A DNA stretch of 64,000 nucleotides, taken from assembly GCF_029892845.1 (NCBI RefSeq), contig NZ_JARXVT010000001.1, forward strand, positions 62,001 through 126,000, written 5' to 3'. The position numbers and the translations under genes are program-made. Positions within the stretch are counted from its first letter, which is position 1. Every line of letters begins with the position of its first letter. This document shows positions 42,234 through 51,820 of the stretch, piece after piece. Source of the DNA: Aurantimicrobium minutum (GTDB lineage Bacteria; Actinomycetota; Actinomycetes; Actinomycetales; Microbacteriaceae). The notes beneath the pieces are model-generated. The model saw only the letters and a list, made by a program, of their open reading frames with translations, was not told the origin of the DNA and made no database searches.

Positions 42234-45200
42234 ATGGGTGCAGGATTTTTCAACACAGTTAGCTCACGGTGGCGTCTGAGAACAGTCACTTTTGTGGCTG
42301 TTATTTTGTCGACTTTTTCCATGATTGCGTTGGGTAATCCAGCCAGTTCCTCCGCAACAACTCCGATTGAAACCGTCACGGTGGAATGCGGTCTCGTGGG
42401 TGGCGACCAGGTGCTGAATGTAATCCAGGGAAGCACAATTAAAGTTCACATTCTTGATTGCACGAGCATGACCAGTTGGCAGATACCAGACGGCCCTCCC
42501 ACGTGGAGTCCGGATCCTCGTTTCGTTTCCCCGATACCTGCCGAGACGGAATACATACTCACTCTGTCTCCTTCAATTCATTACCTCAAATATGGTTTTG
42601 ATGGGACTGCTGAAATTCCGGGGGTTTCGCTGGAAATCTTCGCACATCGGCTTGCCCCGGATCCTGCTGGTGAGTATTTGCAAACCTACGAATCCAACAT
42701 CTCGACAGATCAGAGCGCACTCACTGTTACTCAAAGTAATGTTGCCTCTTTGTGTGGTGCAGAAATAGGCGAGCACATGTACCGAGCAGAACCATTTCGG
42801 GTGACCCTGGATGGGGCTTATACCTTCCGATATCTTGGTGCGTCAGATTTAGGAAGCCCCCTGGTTGATCCACTGCAAGTGATTTATAGCAATTTTGATC
42901 CCAGCTCGCCGGAATCGGGAATTGTGGGCTGCAACGATGACCGCGCGGGAGAGGGGTGGAGCCCAAGCATGGGTGAACTATATGGTCCTGCCGCATCTGA
43001 GCTTTCAGCTTCATTGGTAGCGGGAAATTCTTACACTCTGGTCACGATGACCCATGATGCTGTAACCCCAGAAGAATGGGATAACTTTCAATCGTTCAAT
43101 TACAGCTGGAATACCAACCAGGTGGACTTTTCTACCGAAGTGTGGGGGCCCACGGATTCAAGGTTTCTTTACAGTGACGCATTTTTAGTGTCCACAGATT
43201 TCGTCACGATTGATTGCTTTGAATCGTCCTCGCCAGAACTTCATGCGCCAGTGGGAGCAATTGTCGAGGTGGAATTGCTGAACTGTGATGACATCTCGGC
43301 GGAACCTGACAATATAGGGATTAGGTGGCTCCAAGAACCAACTCACACATTGCTTTCTTCAGGCTTTACTCGATTTCGACTGCAGATTACCGAAATGATT
43401 CGGGGATTTCCGGAAGCATTGTTCACTTTCTATTCGGCAGATGGGTTAACCGAATCTTGGCTTGAAATCACTGGCCACCTCCCTGTTTCAGATCCACTCG
43501 GAAGACTTTTGTCCACGGAGAATTTTTCTTTTCCAGCACAAGACCCACTGATGGCACGTTGGAATTGTCAAGATGCAGGACCTTTCCCCGTCGCGACGAA
43601 GGTATTCACTACCAGCGTGGCGGGTGATTACACGTTCAGGGTTAGCGACGTCGTGACAGCGGGTTCGGCGCTCAACGATACCGTGATTGCCATTTATGAG
43701 GATTACAAGCCGGGGCAGGCTAATAGTCCTGATGTCCCTTGTAACGACGACATCGACGCCCCTGCCTACTCCGAGCAAAATGGCTCGATGTTTATGAGTC
43801 GATGGTCAGAGCTTACTGCCCAGCTCGAGGAGGGAGTCGAATACACAATAGTGGTGAGTTCATACGACAGCATAAATTTGGAATCCTGGAATGCTGAGTC
43901 TGAAGAAGCTCAAGTGGATGTCGAGATGTGGGGCCCTACCGCGGCGGCGCTTGTTCCCGGAGGTACTGGTGTTACTCGCGGATCTGAACAGACCATTGAC
44001 TGTGAAGTTCCTGAAGATCAAAATATCTATGCAGCCACAAACACTCAATTTATTGTTCATGTGAGTAACTGTTCGGACCTGTTCATTTTGGTACCTTCAG
44101 AACCTGGTGATATCAATTTGGATCGAATCGCGACAGATACAGACAGGGTCAATGGCGACTACCTCGTGTGGGTCGACGATACTCTTTCTTCTTCTCCAGA
44201 ATCCTCCCTCTATTTCCAAACGAGCTCTGGTGAAATTGAATTCCACATTGAGGGCATGGGAGCAGCGAGTGACCCACCTGGTGAATTGATCGGCACGACC
44301 GTTCAAAATTTTAGGAGATACGGTCCTCCTGTCATCCAAGGGAATTGCAACGATTCAGACCTGACATTTCCGTATGCAGCACGGCGTTTTAGCGTAGATG
44401 TTTCGGGCGACTACACCTTCAGAGTGAGCGGCGTTACCGGAACGCGAACCCCCTTGCGAGATACCGTCATTGGAATTTACGAAGAATTTGTACCAGGCGT
44501 TGGCGGTGATCTGATCGGGTGTAATGATGACCGAGATGAAACGGTACTAGACGCTTCTACTGGGACAATTTTTGACAATTTGTACTCTGAAGTCGCCGTA
44601 ACTCTTGATGCTGGCAACACCTACGTTCTCCTTACGACTCCTTACGAAGATATGACCGCGCAAGAATGGGATTCATTCCAAGACTCAAACTTGATCTGGG
44701 ACGTCAACGGGGTGAACGTCTCTACGCAGGTATGGGGCCCTGTCGGATCGACACTCGAGACCTACCGTGATTACGCGCTACCTCCAGCACCTACTGTTCC
44801 TGTGGCGCCGACGAATCTCACTGCCATTGTTGAAGACAGCGGTGACGTCACCATCTCGTGGGAAGAACCTGAAAACGGAGGTTCAGCGCTCACGGGATAC
44901 GCCATCACTTTGGCAGAAGGAAATGAGCTGGTTGATGAATTCAATTTCCCCAATCCATCATTCTCATTGGGATATCTGGATGCAGGGGAGTACCGAATTA
45001 CTGTTGCCGCCGCCAACGCGGTCGGGTTGAGTGAGGAGGTAGTCGTTGAATTCGTAATAGAAGCAGCCGTCGCTGATGTACCGGTGTGGATTGATTCACA
45101 TATCAAGCAATTCCAGTCGGGTCGAAGTTTTCAGGACAGAGTGTGGGCAACAGCTTTGAGGACGGTCAGTTATGCCGTGACAGCTGGCTCTCTCCCCCCT

Positions 45201-45962
45201 GGTGTGTCTTTGAATCCCGTAACAGGGAACCTTTCAGGAACACCTTCTGGAACTGACTCTTATTCCTTCACTATTACAGCCTCAACTGATTCAAGCGATA
45301 GCAGGCGAACATTTTCTGGCAGGGTCCGGTCGTCAGGTCCTTATTTGTCTGGTGGAGTAGCACCCACCCTGGTTCCTGGGATGGTGAGCATTCTCCAGGA
45401 CGGTCAAGCAGACACTGCCGTCGTCACGGTGAATCAACAGAACCAGGGCACAGTGTCAGAGTTGGTTATCAGCTCAGGTAACGGCTCTGAACTCATACTG
45501 GGCGGCACGTGTGTTACGGATAACGTTTGTGAGATTTCTCGGCTAAACGGCCGCGATTACTTATCTGCTGAAGCTGAAGGAACTATCGGGGTTTCAGGAA
45601 CTGGACTGCAACCCGGAAGTGAAATCGCCGTGTACGCGTTTTCAACTCCACGATTGTTGAGCAGAATTCTTGTCGCAAGCGACGGAAGTTATTCAGCATC
45701 AGTACCCATCAGTGGGTTACCTGTTGGGCAGCACACTCTTCAAACCGTTGGTATCGGACAAACCGGATATGACGTGGTCAATAACGTGGGGTTCATGGTT
45801 ACTTCTTCTGCAAGCGGGGGAGGAACACCAATTCCCTCTTCGTCAGAGTCCGCGGCCTTGGCGTGGACAGGTTCACAATCCTCCAGCACGTTAATGTGGG
45901 CAATGATTTTGTTAGCGTTAGGCGTTGGTATCTCCGCATCCCGGCGGAATAAACGGAATTAG
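42234..45962 (+). CDS. Large LAXTG-anchored surface protein with three repeats
   Basis: 1242 residues. Signal peptide (about 1-40), then three diverged units of about 260 residues (about 48-305, 320-575, 583-845). Each has a T(V/I)-x-C start, YTFR(V/Y), GCNDDR or CNDD, YS/W-E-LTAxL and a closing (V/M)WGP. Then a fibronectin type III domain (about 853-945) and an Ig-like putative domain (SLPPGVSLNPVTGNLSGTPS). The end is a sorting signal: LAWTG, a membrane helix and RRNKRN, the LAXTG form used by class E sortases. Probably a wall-attached adhesin or recognition protein. No sortase is in the window. Confidence 0.82.
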   Translation: MGAGFFNTVSSRWRLRTVTFVAVILSTFSMIALGNPASSSATTPIETVTVECGLVGGDQVLNVIQGSTIKVHILDCTSMTSWQIPDGPPTWSPDPRFVSPIPAETEYILTLSPSIHYLKYGFDGTAEIPGVSLEIFAHRLAPDPAGEYLQTYESNISTDQSALTVTQSNVASLCGAEIGEHMYRAEPFRVTLDGAYTFRYLGASDLGSPLVDPLQVIYSNFDPSSPESGIVGCNDDRAGEGWSPSMGELYGPAASELSASLVAGNSYTLVTMTHDAVTPEEWDNFQSFNYSWNTNQVDFSTEVWGPTDSRFLYSDAFLVSTDFVTIDCFESSSPELHAPVGAIVEVELLNCDDISAEPDNIGIRWLQEPTHTLLSSGFTRFRLQITEMIRGFPEALFTFYSADGLTESWLEITGHLPVSDPLGRLLSTENFSFPAQDPLMARWNCQDAGPFPVATKVFTTSVAGDYTFRVSDVVTAGSALNDTVIAIYEDYKPGQANSPDVPCNDDIDAPAYSEQNGSMFMSRWSELTAQLEEGVEYTIVVSSYDSINLESWNAESEEAQVDVEMWGPTAAALVPGGTGVTRGSEQTIDCEVPEDQNIYAATNTQFIVHVSNCSDLFILVPSEPGDINLDRIATDTDRVNGDYLVWVDDTLSSSPESSLYFQTSSGEIEFHIEGMGAASDPPGELIGTTVQNFRRYGPPVIQGNCNDSDLTFPYAARRFSVDVSGDYTFRVSGVTGTRTPLRDTVIGIYEEFVPGVGGDLIGCNDDRDETVLDASTGTIFDNLYSEVAVTLDAGNTYVLLTTPYEDMTAQEWDSFQDSNLIWDVNGVNVSTQVWGPVGSTLETYRDYALPPAPTVPVAPTNLTAIVEDSGDVTISWEEPENGGSALTGYAITLAEGNELVDEFNFPNPSFSLGYLDAGEYRITVAAANAVGLSEEVVVEFVIEAAVADVPVWIDSHIKQFQSGRSFQDRVWATALRTVSYAVTAGSLPPGVSLNPVTGNLSGTPSGTDSYSFTITASTDSSDSRRTFSGRVRSSGPYLSGGVAPTLVPGMVSILQDGQADTAVVTVNQQNQGTVSELVISSGNGSELILGGTCVTDNVCEISRLNGRDYLSAEAEGTIGVSGTGLQPGSEIAVYAFSTPRLLSRILVASDGSYSASVPISGLPVGQHTLQTVGIGQTGYDVVNNVGFMVTSSASGGGTPIPSSSESAALAWTGSQSSSTLMWAMILLALGVGISASRRNKRN

Positions 45963-45978
45963 TGCGACCCCAACATTT

Positions 45979-46056
45979 GAACTGCTCCCTAGAAATTGCC
46001 AACTGATTAATCGGTCCAACTTCTGGGGAGCAGTTCATAATGAGGAATTCCTCATT
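45979..46056 (+). terminator. Two inverted repeats after the surface-protein gene
   Basis: A 16-bp repeat with one mismatch (45979-45994 / 46021-46036) has a 26-base spacer. Right after it comes a perfect 18-bp palindrome centred on GAATTC (46039-46056) followed by TTTGT. Probable terminator at the distal end of island B, 14 bp before the pirin remnant. Confidence 0.6.
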
Positions 46057-46069
46057 TGTAGAACCATGT

Positions 46070-46179
46070 GTGATGAACACCAAGGCAGAAGTTGTTCAGG
46101 CCCTCGAAGACTTTAACTACGGACGCTTCGGTCAGATTCCTGACGATGCACTCCAGCCTTTCCATCACAGGCACTAATT
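46070..46179 (+). pseudogene. 3'-end remnant of a pirin gene (right repeat, island B)
   Basis: Encodes the last 35-36 codons of pirin, from VMNTKAEVVQALEDFNYGRF to the C-terminal FHHRH and stop, in frame but with no start. Protein identical to the intact pirin; five silent differences. It lies 53 bp before the DUF998 gene. Reads as the 3' end of a pirin allele separated from its gene by the accessory segment. Confidence 0.92.
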
Positions 46180-46232
46180 TTCCTTCTGCAGGTGCCTGGA
46201 TAGCCCGTAAGCTCTCATGCGAAAGGGGCAAC

Positions 46233-46874
46233 ATGACTCACACTGATATTCACCCTCACCAGGTCAGTCGATTGTTGCTTTTCTTAGCTGTATTGGGGCC
46301 TGTCCAATCAGTATTGGGCTGGAGCTTGTCAGCTGCCCTCTGGCCTGGCTATGACCCCATAGTCCAAACCATCAGTGAATTAGCATCACCTGAATCCCCG
46401 GTGAGATATCTCCAATCAAGCTTCTTCATCTTGGGTGCACTCATCGACATCGTTGTTGCTCTGAAATTTACGGTGATTACCAAACCTGCTCGCGTGTTGT
46501 TTTTACTTGGCGGGTTAGCAACGATTGGTCTCACGATTTTCCCCACTCCGTTGGTGGGTGTCTCGGAGCCTCACAGAGTTTTTGCCACGATTTCCTTTGT
46601 CATCTTTTCGATCTGGCCAGTGTTTGGAATGCGGTTTGGTCGTGAATGGCCCACCATTGTTCGCCCGCTTGCTTCTATCATCGGGACGCTCTTTCTTGGA
46701 GCCATTGCATTCGGCTTCTTAGCTATCTGGACGAATCCCGACATCCACACAGCAGGATTCTGGGAACGAGCAGTGACAACAAGTCAGGCCCTCTACCCAG
46801 CTCTCGTGATATTCCTGTCCTGGCGATTTATGAAAAACCACAGCAGTAACTCAACTATGAGCAACAAGGCCTAA
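46233..46874 (+). CDS. DUF998 membrane protein
   Basis: 213 residues with six predicted membrane helices. The DUF998 pattern shows in YDPIVQTISELASP, FPTP, EPHRVFATISF and the closing helix. ATG after GAAAGGGG; an upstream in-frame extension is in the pirin remnant and is rejected. Function unknown. Probably the original neighbour of pirin before the accessory segment arrived. Confidence 0.83.
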   Translation: MTHTDIHPHQVSRLLLFLAVLGPVQSVLGWSLSAALWPGYDPIVQTISELASPESPVRYLQSSFFILGALIDIVVALKFTVITKPARVLFLLGGLATIGLTIFPTPLVGVSEPHRVFATISFVIFSIWPVFGMRFGREWPTIVRPLASIIGTLFLGAIAFGFLAIWTNPDIHTAGFWERAVTTSQALYPALVIFLSWRFMKNHSSNSTMSNKA

Positions 46875-46880
46875 CGCAAA

Positions 46881-46912
46881 GAATCCCTCACCACCAGGTG
46901 AGGGATTCTTTA
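46881..46912. terminator. Terminator between DUF998 gene and tRNA-Lys
   Basis: Perfect 12-bp stem (46881-46892 / 46897-46908), loop ACCA, then TTTAT. Serves the plus-strand gene; could also act after the tRNA on the minus strand. Confidence 0.9.
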
Positions 46913-46916
46913 TCTG

Positions 46917-46990
46917 TAGGCCCCAAGGGGATCGAACCCTTGACCCTCGGATTAAAAGTCCGATGCTCTAACCAACTGAGCTAGAGGCCC
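46917..46990 (-). tRNA. tRNA-Lys (TTT)
   Basis: 74 nt. D-arm AGCTCAGTTGGTTAGAGC, anticodon stem-loop TCGGA-CTTTTAA-TCCGA with TTT, and T-loop GGGTTCGATCCC. The acceptor has two wobble pairs. No encoded CCA. Confidence 0.96.
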
Positions 46991-47035
46991 GCCGCACATA
47001 AAGTGCTCTTCTAGTTTAGAACAGACCAGAAGTGG

Positions 47036-47737
47036 TTATTTGCTCCAACCGAGCTGGTTGAAGAGTTCATAGCTGGTGGGGTCATCTGGCAGGTACCAGG
47101 TGAAGCCTTCAAGAGCGAAGACAGCGACCAGGTTTGCCACCACGGTGAAGAGGAAGATCCCGATTACTACCCATGCCACGACGCGGCCGAAGGTGGAGCT
47201 GGGGCGGACAGGCAAGAACTCAGTGCCGAAGGTGAGCAAGACACCGGCAAAGACCATCACAACAACAAAGCTGACCAGAGCCCAGGTGTAAAGGTGGAGA
47301 CCGAGAACTGCTCCGCCATAGCCGGGGTCACCGGGCATGATGTGCAGCAGGATCTGGCGGATAGACATCGCCGCACCCAGCAGTGCACCCAAGATGGCAA
47401 AACCGAGGCCGGTCATGAATCCTGACGGAGAGAGCCTGCCTCGTAGCGAGTTCACCACGACATAAAGTGCACCGAGTGAGGAGAGCATCATTCCCATGCG
47501 CTGAGTAATACACAGTGGGCAAGGGTATTCACCCAGGCCGAACTGGAAGTAGAACATGGCACCGGAGAGAACTCCGATGTAAGCGAGCATGAAGCCGATC
47601 TGTGCCCAGAAGCCCAGCTTGCCCAGCAAGATGTGGTGAGGCTTGGTGGGCGGGGGAACAACAATGCGGGTGTCACCAACGACAACAGTGGTGGTGGCAT
47701 TTTCTGTCTGCAGTGCAGATACGTGAATCTCACTCAT
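47036..47737 (-). CDS. DsbB-like disulfide bond formation protein
   Basis: 233 residues, five hydrophobic segments. The quinone-linked motif YPCPLCITQRMGM matches DsbB (CPLC, followed by the Arg of QR). Only this Cys pair is present; the second periplasmic pair of E. coli DsbB is missing. It would reoxidise a DsbA-like protein, possibly the one at 60684. Start overlaps the stop of the DUF5993 gene (TAATG). Confidence 0.85.
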   Translation of the reverse strand: MSEIHVSALQTENATTTVVVGDTRIVVPPPTKPHHILLGKLGFWAQIGFMLAYIGVLSGAMFYFQFGLGEYPCPLCITQRMGMMLSSLGALYVVVNSLRGRLSPSGFMTGLGFAILGALLGAAMSIRQILLHIMPGDPGYGGAVLGLHLYTWALVSFVVVMVFAGVLLTFGTEFLPVRPSSTFGRVVAWVVIGIFLFTVVANLVAVFALEGFTWYLPDDPTSYELFNQLGWSK

Positions 47738-47895
47738 TAGAAGCTCAAATCAAGGGTGCTGGTGACGTGGTGGGCAAACAACGCTGCCGTGGCCACAAAA
47801 GCAATGGAGTAGCCGAGTACGACGACCCAACGCTTCTTGACGAAAATGATGAGCAAGGCTGAAATCAAGATCAGCGCGAAGACGATTGTGTCCAT
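47737..47895 (-). CDS. DUF5993 small membrane protein
   Basis: 52 residues, two membrane helices, opening MDTIVFALILISALL and ending HHVTSTLDLSF. Matches the DUF5993 pattern, which is found upstream of DsbB-like genes. One-base overlap with the DsbB-like start. Probably a partner in the disulfide system. Confidence 0.82.
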   Translation of the reverse strand: MDTIVFALILISALLIIFVKKRWVVVLGYSIAFVATAALFAHHVTSTLDLSF

Positions 47896-47927
47896 GTCTT
47901 CACCCTAACCCGGGGGAGAATGAATAC

Positions 47928-48557
47928 ATGAACGCGCCTTACCGAAAGCCCGCACTCTTTGCCGGCCATGAGTTCAGTGCGTTCCAAGGCGGGGACGACC
48001 CTGCAGAAGTTTCTGCCATTGCGCACGACACTGCCCGGGCTTTGCTCTCACGCGTTCGTGACGAAGCGCACCCAGACATCGTGGAGAAGGTTGTCTCTTT
48101 CGCCGACGACAACGGCATCGACACTTTGGCAGAGCTGTGGTCTCGCTCGAGTGCACACTCATTGCCTGGCGCATTGTGGCGGATGTATTTGATTCGTGAT
48201 CTGATTCGCGCACAGGCAGCTCAGATGAGTGTGCTCTTTGGACAGGGTCTTTCTGTGCTCAGCACGGTGGATGTCGTGGTCGCCGGGGCACCCACACCTG
48301 CAGGCCCAGAAGAGATGGTCAGCTTGGCTGACACCATCTTGCACGGAGCCTTCACGGGAGATTTCAGTGGAGCCTTGGACCGTTCTGCAGCCTTCTGCCG
48401 GATCATTTCTGCCGGTTGCACGGCTGTGGCAAACGAGTCAGATGCAGCACATCCTGAGCGTGCCTCTACGCTCACGGTTCAGGCAGCTCGTCTAACCCAA
48501 ACTGCACATGAGCTCTCTGTCTGTGCTCGTTTGTGGCGTGACGGGGCGCTCGACTAA
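47928..48557 (+). CDS. Conserved hypothetical protein
   Basis: 209 residues, ATG after GGGGGAGA. Soluble, Ala-rich and helical. RMYLIRDLIRAQAAQMS and SRSSAHSLPGALWR look conserved in character. No catalytic motif recognised. Divergent from DUF5993-dsbB and convergent with the mutT gene. Function unknown. Confidence 0.7.
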   Translation: MNAPYRKPALFAGHEFSAFQGGDDPAEVSAIAHDTARALLSRVRDEAHPDIVEKVVSFADDNGIDTLAELWSRSSAHSLPGALWRMYLIRDLIRAQAAQMSVLFGQGLSVLSTVDVVVAGAPTPAGPEEMVSLADTILHGAFTGDFSGALDRSAAFCRIISAGCTAVANESDAAHPERASTLTVQAARLTQTAHELSVCARLWRDGALD

Positions 48558-48563
48558 TCTGGT

Positions 48564-48652
48564 CAGTGCCGGACCGTAGTAACCCCGGGCTCCAATATTC
48601 GCCGCTGCGAGCGGCCTTCCGCCGAGAGGCGTTCACTGCGGTTCGGCATTTT
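48564..48652. other. Structured intergenic element, possible small RNA
   Basis: Fills the 110-bp gap between two convergent genes. A 10-bp closing stem (TGCCGGACCG 48567-48576 with CGGTTCGGCA 48639-48648, one G-T pair) encloses GCCGCT-GCG-AGCGGC (48601-48615) and CGCC-GAGA-GGCG (48620-48631, GNRA tetraloop). The plus strand continues TTTTC. Much more structure than a simple terminator. Could be a small RNA or an elaborate bidirectional terminator. Confidence 0.4.
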
Positions 48653-48667
48653 CATGCCTGCAGCACT

Positions 48668-49618
48668 TTAGAGCTGAGAGTCGTGTGTCTCCACGGCAAT
48701 GATGCCGGAGGAGGGGTGGGTTGAGCTCAAGTGAACAACGCTGAATGAAGCGGTGTTCAGCATGCCAGCTTCTTCGAGCGCTGAGGTCCAGGGAGTTCCA
48801 GTGGCCAGAGCAATCTCACGGATCACTGCAGGTGAGACGGGGCCGTGGGAGCACACCACGGTGCTCTTGCGCTTACGCACGATCTCGCCCACAACTGAGC
48901 GAACATCACTTTTGCCAGATTCAAACGCATCTTGACTAATTTTGTTTGTGATCTTTATGGTCTTTTTCAATGCAGTGGCAACAGGAGTAATGGTTTCGAC
49001 ACAGCGAACTGCCGTGCTCGAGATAAACCTCTTGGGCTTCCATGAAGCGATCGTGCGGACAATGCCGTGTGACTGTGTCAGACCGCGCTCGGTGAGGGGA
49101 CGCGTTGCGTCCTCATCGCGCCAGTCTGAGGGCGGGGTTGCTTTGCCGTGACGAAGCACAACAACAGCGAAAGTCTTGGTGACGCCTTCTTTGACCAGTG
49201 CTGCGAAGTTATCCAGGATCTCTTTGTCTGGTTCATAGCTGAGCTCTCCGCGAGCAGAAGCCAGAGGCAACCATTCCAGGGCAGCAACTTCATCGTTGGG
49301 AACAAACTTGGACTTCTGAATGGCCTTAGTGGTTACTTCGGCTGCCCAGTATTGAACAAACTTGTTCTTACCGTTGGGCATGACATATTCGGTGGCGCCG
49401 ACAGGGACACCGAGGGCGACTTTAATGCCGGTCTCTTCGCGGATCTCGCGCACCGCGGTCTGGGGGAGAGTTTCACCGGGGTCTACTTTGCCCTTGGGGA
49501 GTGAGACATCTTTGTGGCCGGTGCGGTGAATGACGAGCACGTGAATGTCGTTACCGATGGTGCGCCAGAGGACTGCCCCAGCTGCATACACAGTGGTTAA
49601 AGGGCGGGTGATACTCAT
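48668..49618 (-). CDS. mutT1: Nudix hydrolase fused to histidine phosphatase (MutT1-like)
   Basis: 316 residues. N-terminal Nudix box [20 protein letters not shown] and a C-terminal phosphoglycerate-mutase-like domain with VVLRHGKA and [10 protein letters not shown]. The same fusion in mycobacterial MutT1 hydrolyses 8-oxo-dGTP and diadenosine polyphosphates. The ATG overlaps the ppk stop by 4 bp, so ppk and this gene are co-translated. Confidence 0.92.
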   Translation of the reverse strand: MSITRPLTTVYAAGAVLWRTIGNDIHVLVIHRTGHKDVSLPKGKVDPGETLPQTAVREIREETGIKVALGVPVGATEYVMPNGKNKFVQYWAAEVTTKAIQKSKFVPNDEVAALEWLPLASARGELSYEPDKEILDNFAALVKEGVTKTFAVVVLRHGKATPPSDWRDEDATRPLTERGLTQSHGIVRTIASWKPKRFISSTAVRCVETITPVATALKKTIKITNKISQDAFESGKSDVRSVVGEIVRKRKSTVVCSHGPVSPAVIREIALATGTPWTSALEEAGMLNTASFSVVHLSSTHPSSGIIAVETHDSQL

Positions 49619-51783
49619 CGATGTCCTCCAGGGCGACGACGCTTACTAATCTGCTTCATCAAGTGATCTTGCAGATCGATGAGAGCTCCCCCTGATGCGT
49701 CCGCAGTGTGACGCGACCAGGAACCATCTGACTCTAGCCACCATGACGCGGTTCCGTCATCCATAGCCAGATCAAAGAGGTCATTGAGTTCAGTGATGTG
49801 TTCCGAATTGGGCAAACGCACGAGCGCTTCCACACGACGATCCAGGTTGCGGTGCATCATGTCGGCGCTGCCGATATAGACCTGAGGGTCACCGTCGTTC
49901 TCAAACATGAAGAGGCGAGAGTGCTCCAGGTAGCGACCCAAGATGGAGCGCACGCGGATGTTTTCACTCAGGCCCGGAACACCGGCCTTGATCGAGCTAA
50001 TGCCACGAACCCAGACATCTACCTTCACGCCGGCACGGCTAGCGAGGTAGAGAGCGTCAATGATTTTCTCGTCCACCATGGAGTTGATCTTGATGCGAAT
50101 GCGGGCAGGCTTGCCTGCCTGGGCATTCGTGGTCTCCTGGTGGATCAGTTTGAGCAGGCCCTTGCGCAGGTGCAGGGGAGCAACCAGTAGACGCTTGAAC
50201 TTCTTCTCGATGGCGTAGCCAGAGAGCTCATTGAACAAGCGCGTGAGGTCTTTACCCACCTGAGGATCTGCGGTGAGCAGACCGAAGTCTTCATAGAGTC
50301 GGCTGGTCTTGGGGTTGTAGTTTCCTGTGCCGATGTGGCTGTAGTGCTTGAGCTCGCCCTTTTCTTGGCGGATCACCAAGGCCAACTTGCAGTGGGTCTT
50401 CAGGCCCACCAAACCATAGACCACGTGAACGCCGGCCTTCTCGAGCTTGCGAGCCCAACTGATGTTGGCCTGCTCGTCAAAGCGGGCCTTAATCTCGACC
50501 AAAGCTAGGACTTGCTTGCCCGCTTCAGCCGCATTGATCAGTGCCTGAACAATCGGGCTGTCACCGCTGGTGCGATAGAGCGTCTGCTTGATAGCGAGCA
50601 CGTTGGGGTCTGCAGCAGCCTGCTCCAAGAACGACTGCACGCTCGTGGAGAACGATTCGTAGGGGTGGTGCAGCAGCACATCACCACGGCGAATGGAGGC
50701 AAAGATGCTGCGGGGTTCGTTCGCCTCTGCTGTGGTGAGTGCCGCAGCAGTGGTGGGAACGTGGGGTGGGTAGTGCAGATCGGGACGCTTGATGCCCGCA
50801 ATCTCAAAGAGGCCACCCAAGTTCAGTGGCTCTGGCAGGTGATAGACCTCCTGCTCGGTGATGTCGAGTTCACGGATGAGCAGATCCAGCGTGGTGGGAT
50901 CCATCTCTTCGCCCACTTCGAGACGAATGGGTGGACCGAAGCGGCGCTTCAGCAGACCTTTTTCGAGGACCTGGATGAGGTCTTCTGTTTCGTCTTCATC
51001 GATCTGGACGTCTTCGTTGCGGGTCACACGGAAGGTGTGGTGCTCGAGAATCTCCATGCCAGGGAAGAGGTCTTGCAACTGGTTGGCAATGAGATCTTCG
51101 AGGGCGATGTAGCGCAGGCTGGCCACGCCTTCACGGCTGTCTACGCGCACAAAGCGAGGCAGCATCTGTGGAACCTTGAGGCGAGCAAACTCTTCCGTGC
51201 CGGTCTTCGCGTTGCGCACGCGAATAGCGAGGTTGAGGGACAGACCAGAGATGTAGGGGAAGGGGTGTGCAGGGTCCACAGCCAGTGGCATCAGCACAGG
51301 GAAAATCTGGTCGGTGAAGTAGCGGTGCAGAATCTCGTGGTCTGCTTCATCCAGTGAGCCCCAGGTGACTACCTGGATGCCTGCCTCAGAAAGAGCTGGC
51401 TTCACACTGTCGTGATACACCTTGGCGTGACGCAGCTGCAGTTCATGGGCACGTGCAGAAATATCTGCGAGCACATCACCGGGTGCTCGACCAATGTTGG
51501 TGGGCACCGCCAAACCGGTCATGATGCGGCGCTTGAGACCTGCGACCCGCACCATAAAGAACTCGTCCAGGTTGCTGGCGAAGATGGCCAAGAAGTTGGC
51601 TCGTTCGAGCAGCGGGAGCTTCTCATCTTCAGCTAACTCCAGCACGCGCTGGTTGAACGCGAGCCAGCTCAGCTCGCGGTCAAGGAAGCGGTCGGCAGGC
51701 AAATCCGCAGAAGGCTTGAGGATGACTTCATCAAAGTCATCGTCGACGTCAGGGGCGTCGATATCTGTTTCGTGCGGTGCCAT
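49615..51783 (-). CDS. ppk: Polyphosphate kinase 1
   Basis: 722 residues. [18 protein letters not shown] at the N-domain, [13 protein letters not shown], the autophosphorylated His in [12 protein letters not shown], and the C-terminal [14 protein letters not shown] (second PLD-like His region). Makes polyphosphate from ATP. Ends in the mutT1 start. Typical actinobacterial ppk-mutT1 pair. Confidence 0.97.
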   Translation of the reverse strand: MAPHETDIDAPDVDDDFDEVILKPSADLPADRFLDRELSWLAFNQRVLELAEDEKLPLLERANFLAIFASNLDEFFMVRVAGLKRRIMTGLAVPTNIGRAPGDVLADISARAHELQLRHAKVYHDSVKPALSEAGIQVVTWGSLDEADHEILHRYFTDQIFPVLMPLAVDPAHPFPYISGLSLNLAIRVRNAKTGTEEFARLKVPQMLPRFVRVDSREGVASLRYIALEDLIANQLQDLFPGMEILEHHTFRVTRNEDVQIDEDETEDLIQVLEKGLLKRRFGPPIRLEVGEEMDPTTLDLLIRELDITEQEVYHLPEPLNLGGLFEIAGIKRPDLHYPPHVPTTAAALTTAEANEPRSIFASIRRGDVLLHHPYESFSTSVQSFLEQAAADPNVLAIKQTLYRTSGDSPIVQALINAAEAGKQVLALVEIKARFDEQANISWARKLEKAGVHVVYGLVGLKTHCKLALVIRQEKGELKHYSHIGTGNYNPKTSRLYEDFGLLTADPQVGKDLTRLFNELSGYAIEKKFKRLLVAPLHLRKGLLKLIHQETTNAQAGKPARIRIKINSMVDEKIIDALYLASRAGVKVDVWVRGISSIKAGVPGLSENIRVRSILGRYLEHSRLFMFENDGDPQVYIGSADMMHRNLDRRVEALVRLPNSEHITELNDLFDLAMDDGTASWWLESDGSWSRHTADASGGALIDLQDHLMKQISKRRRPGGHR

Positions 51784-51820
51784 ACATTCATACTGGCACG
51801 GGCAGGTGACCGTAAAGAAA

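Noticed and set aside
39640-46069. An integrase or sortase inside island B
   Set aside because: Only the kinase, regulator and surface-protein genes are present; other frames are shadows.
46092-46232. N-terminal extension of the DUF998 protein into the pirin remnant
   Set aside because: The extension is the pirin tail read in another frame; the ATG at 46233 has a good ribosome site and begins the family domain.
48564-48652. Signal recognition particle RNA
   Set aside because: The conserved apical sequence around GGTCAGG...GGAAG with its purine-rich loop is absent and the element is too short.
50512-51357. 281-codon open frame antisense to ppk
   Set aside because: Shadow of the ppk coding sequence; no family resemblance.
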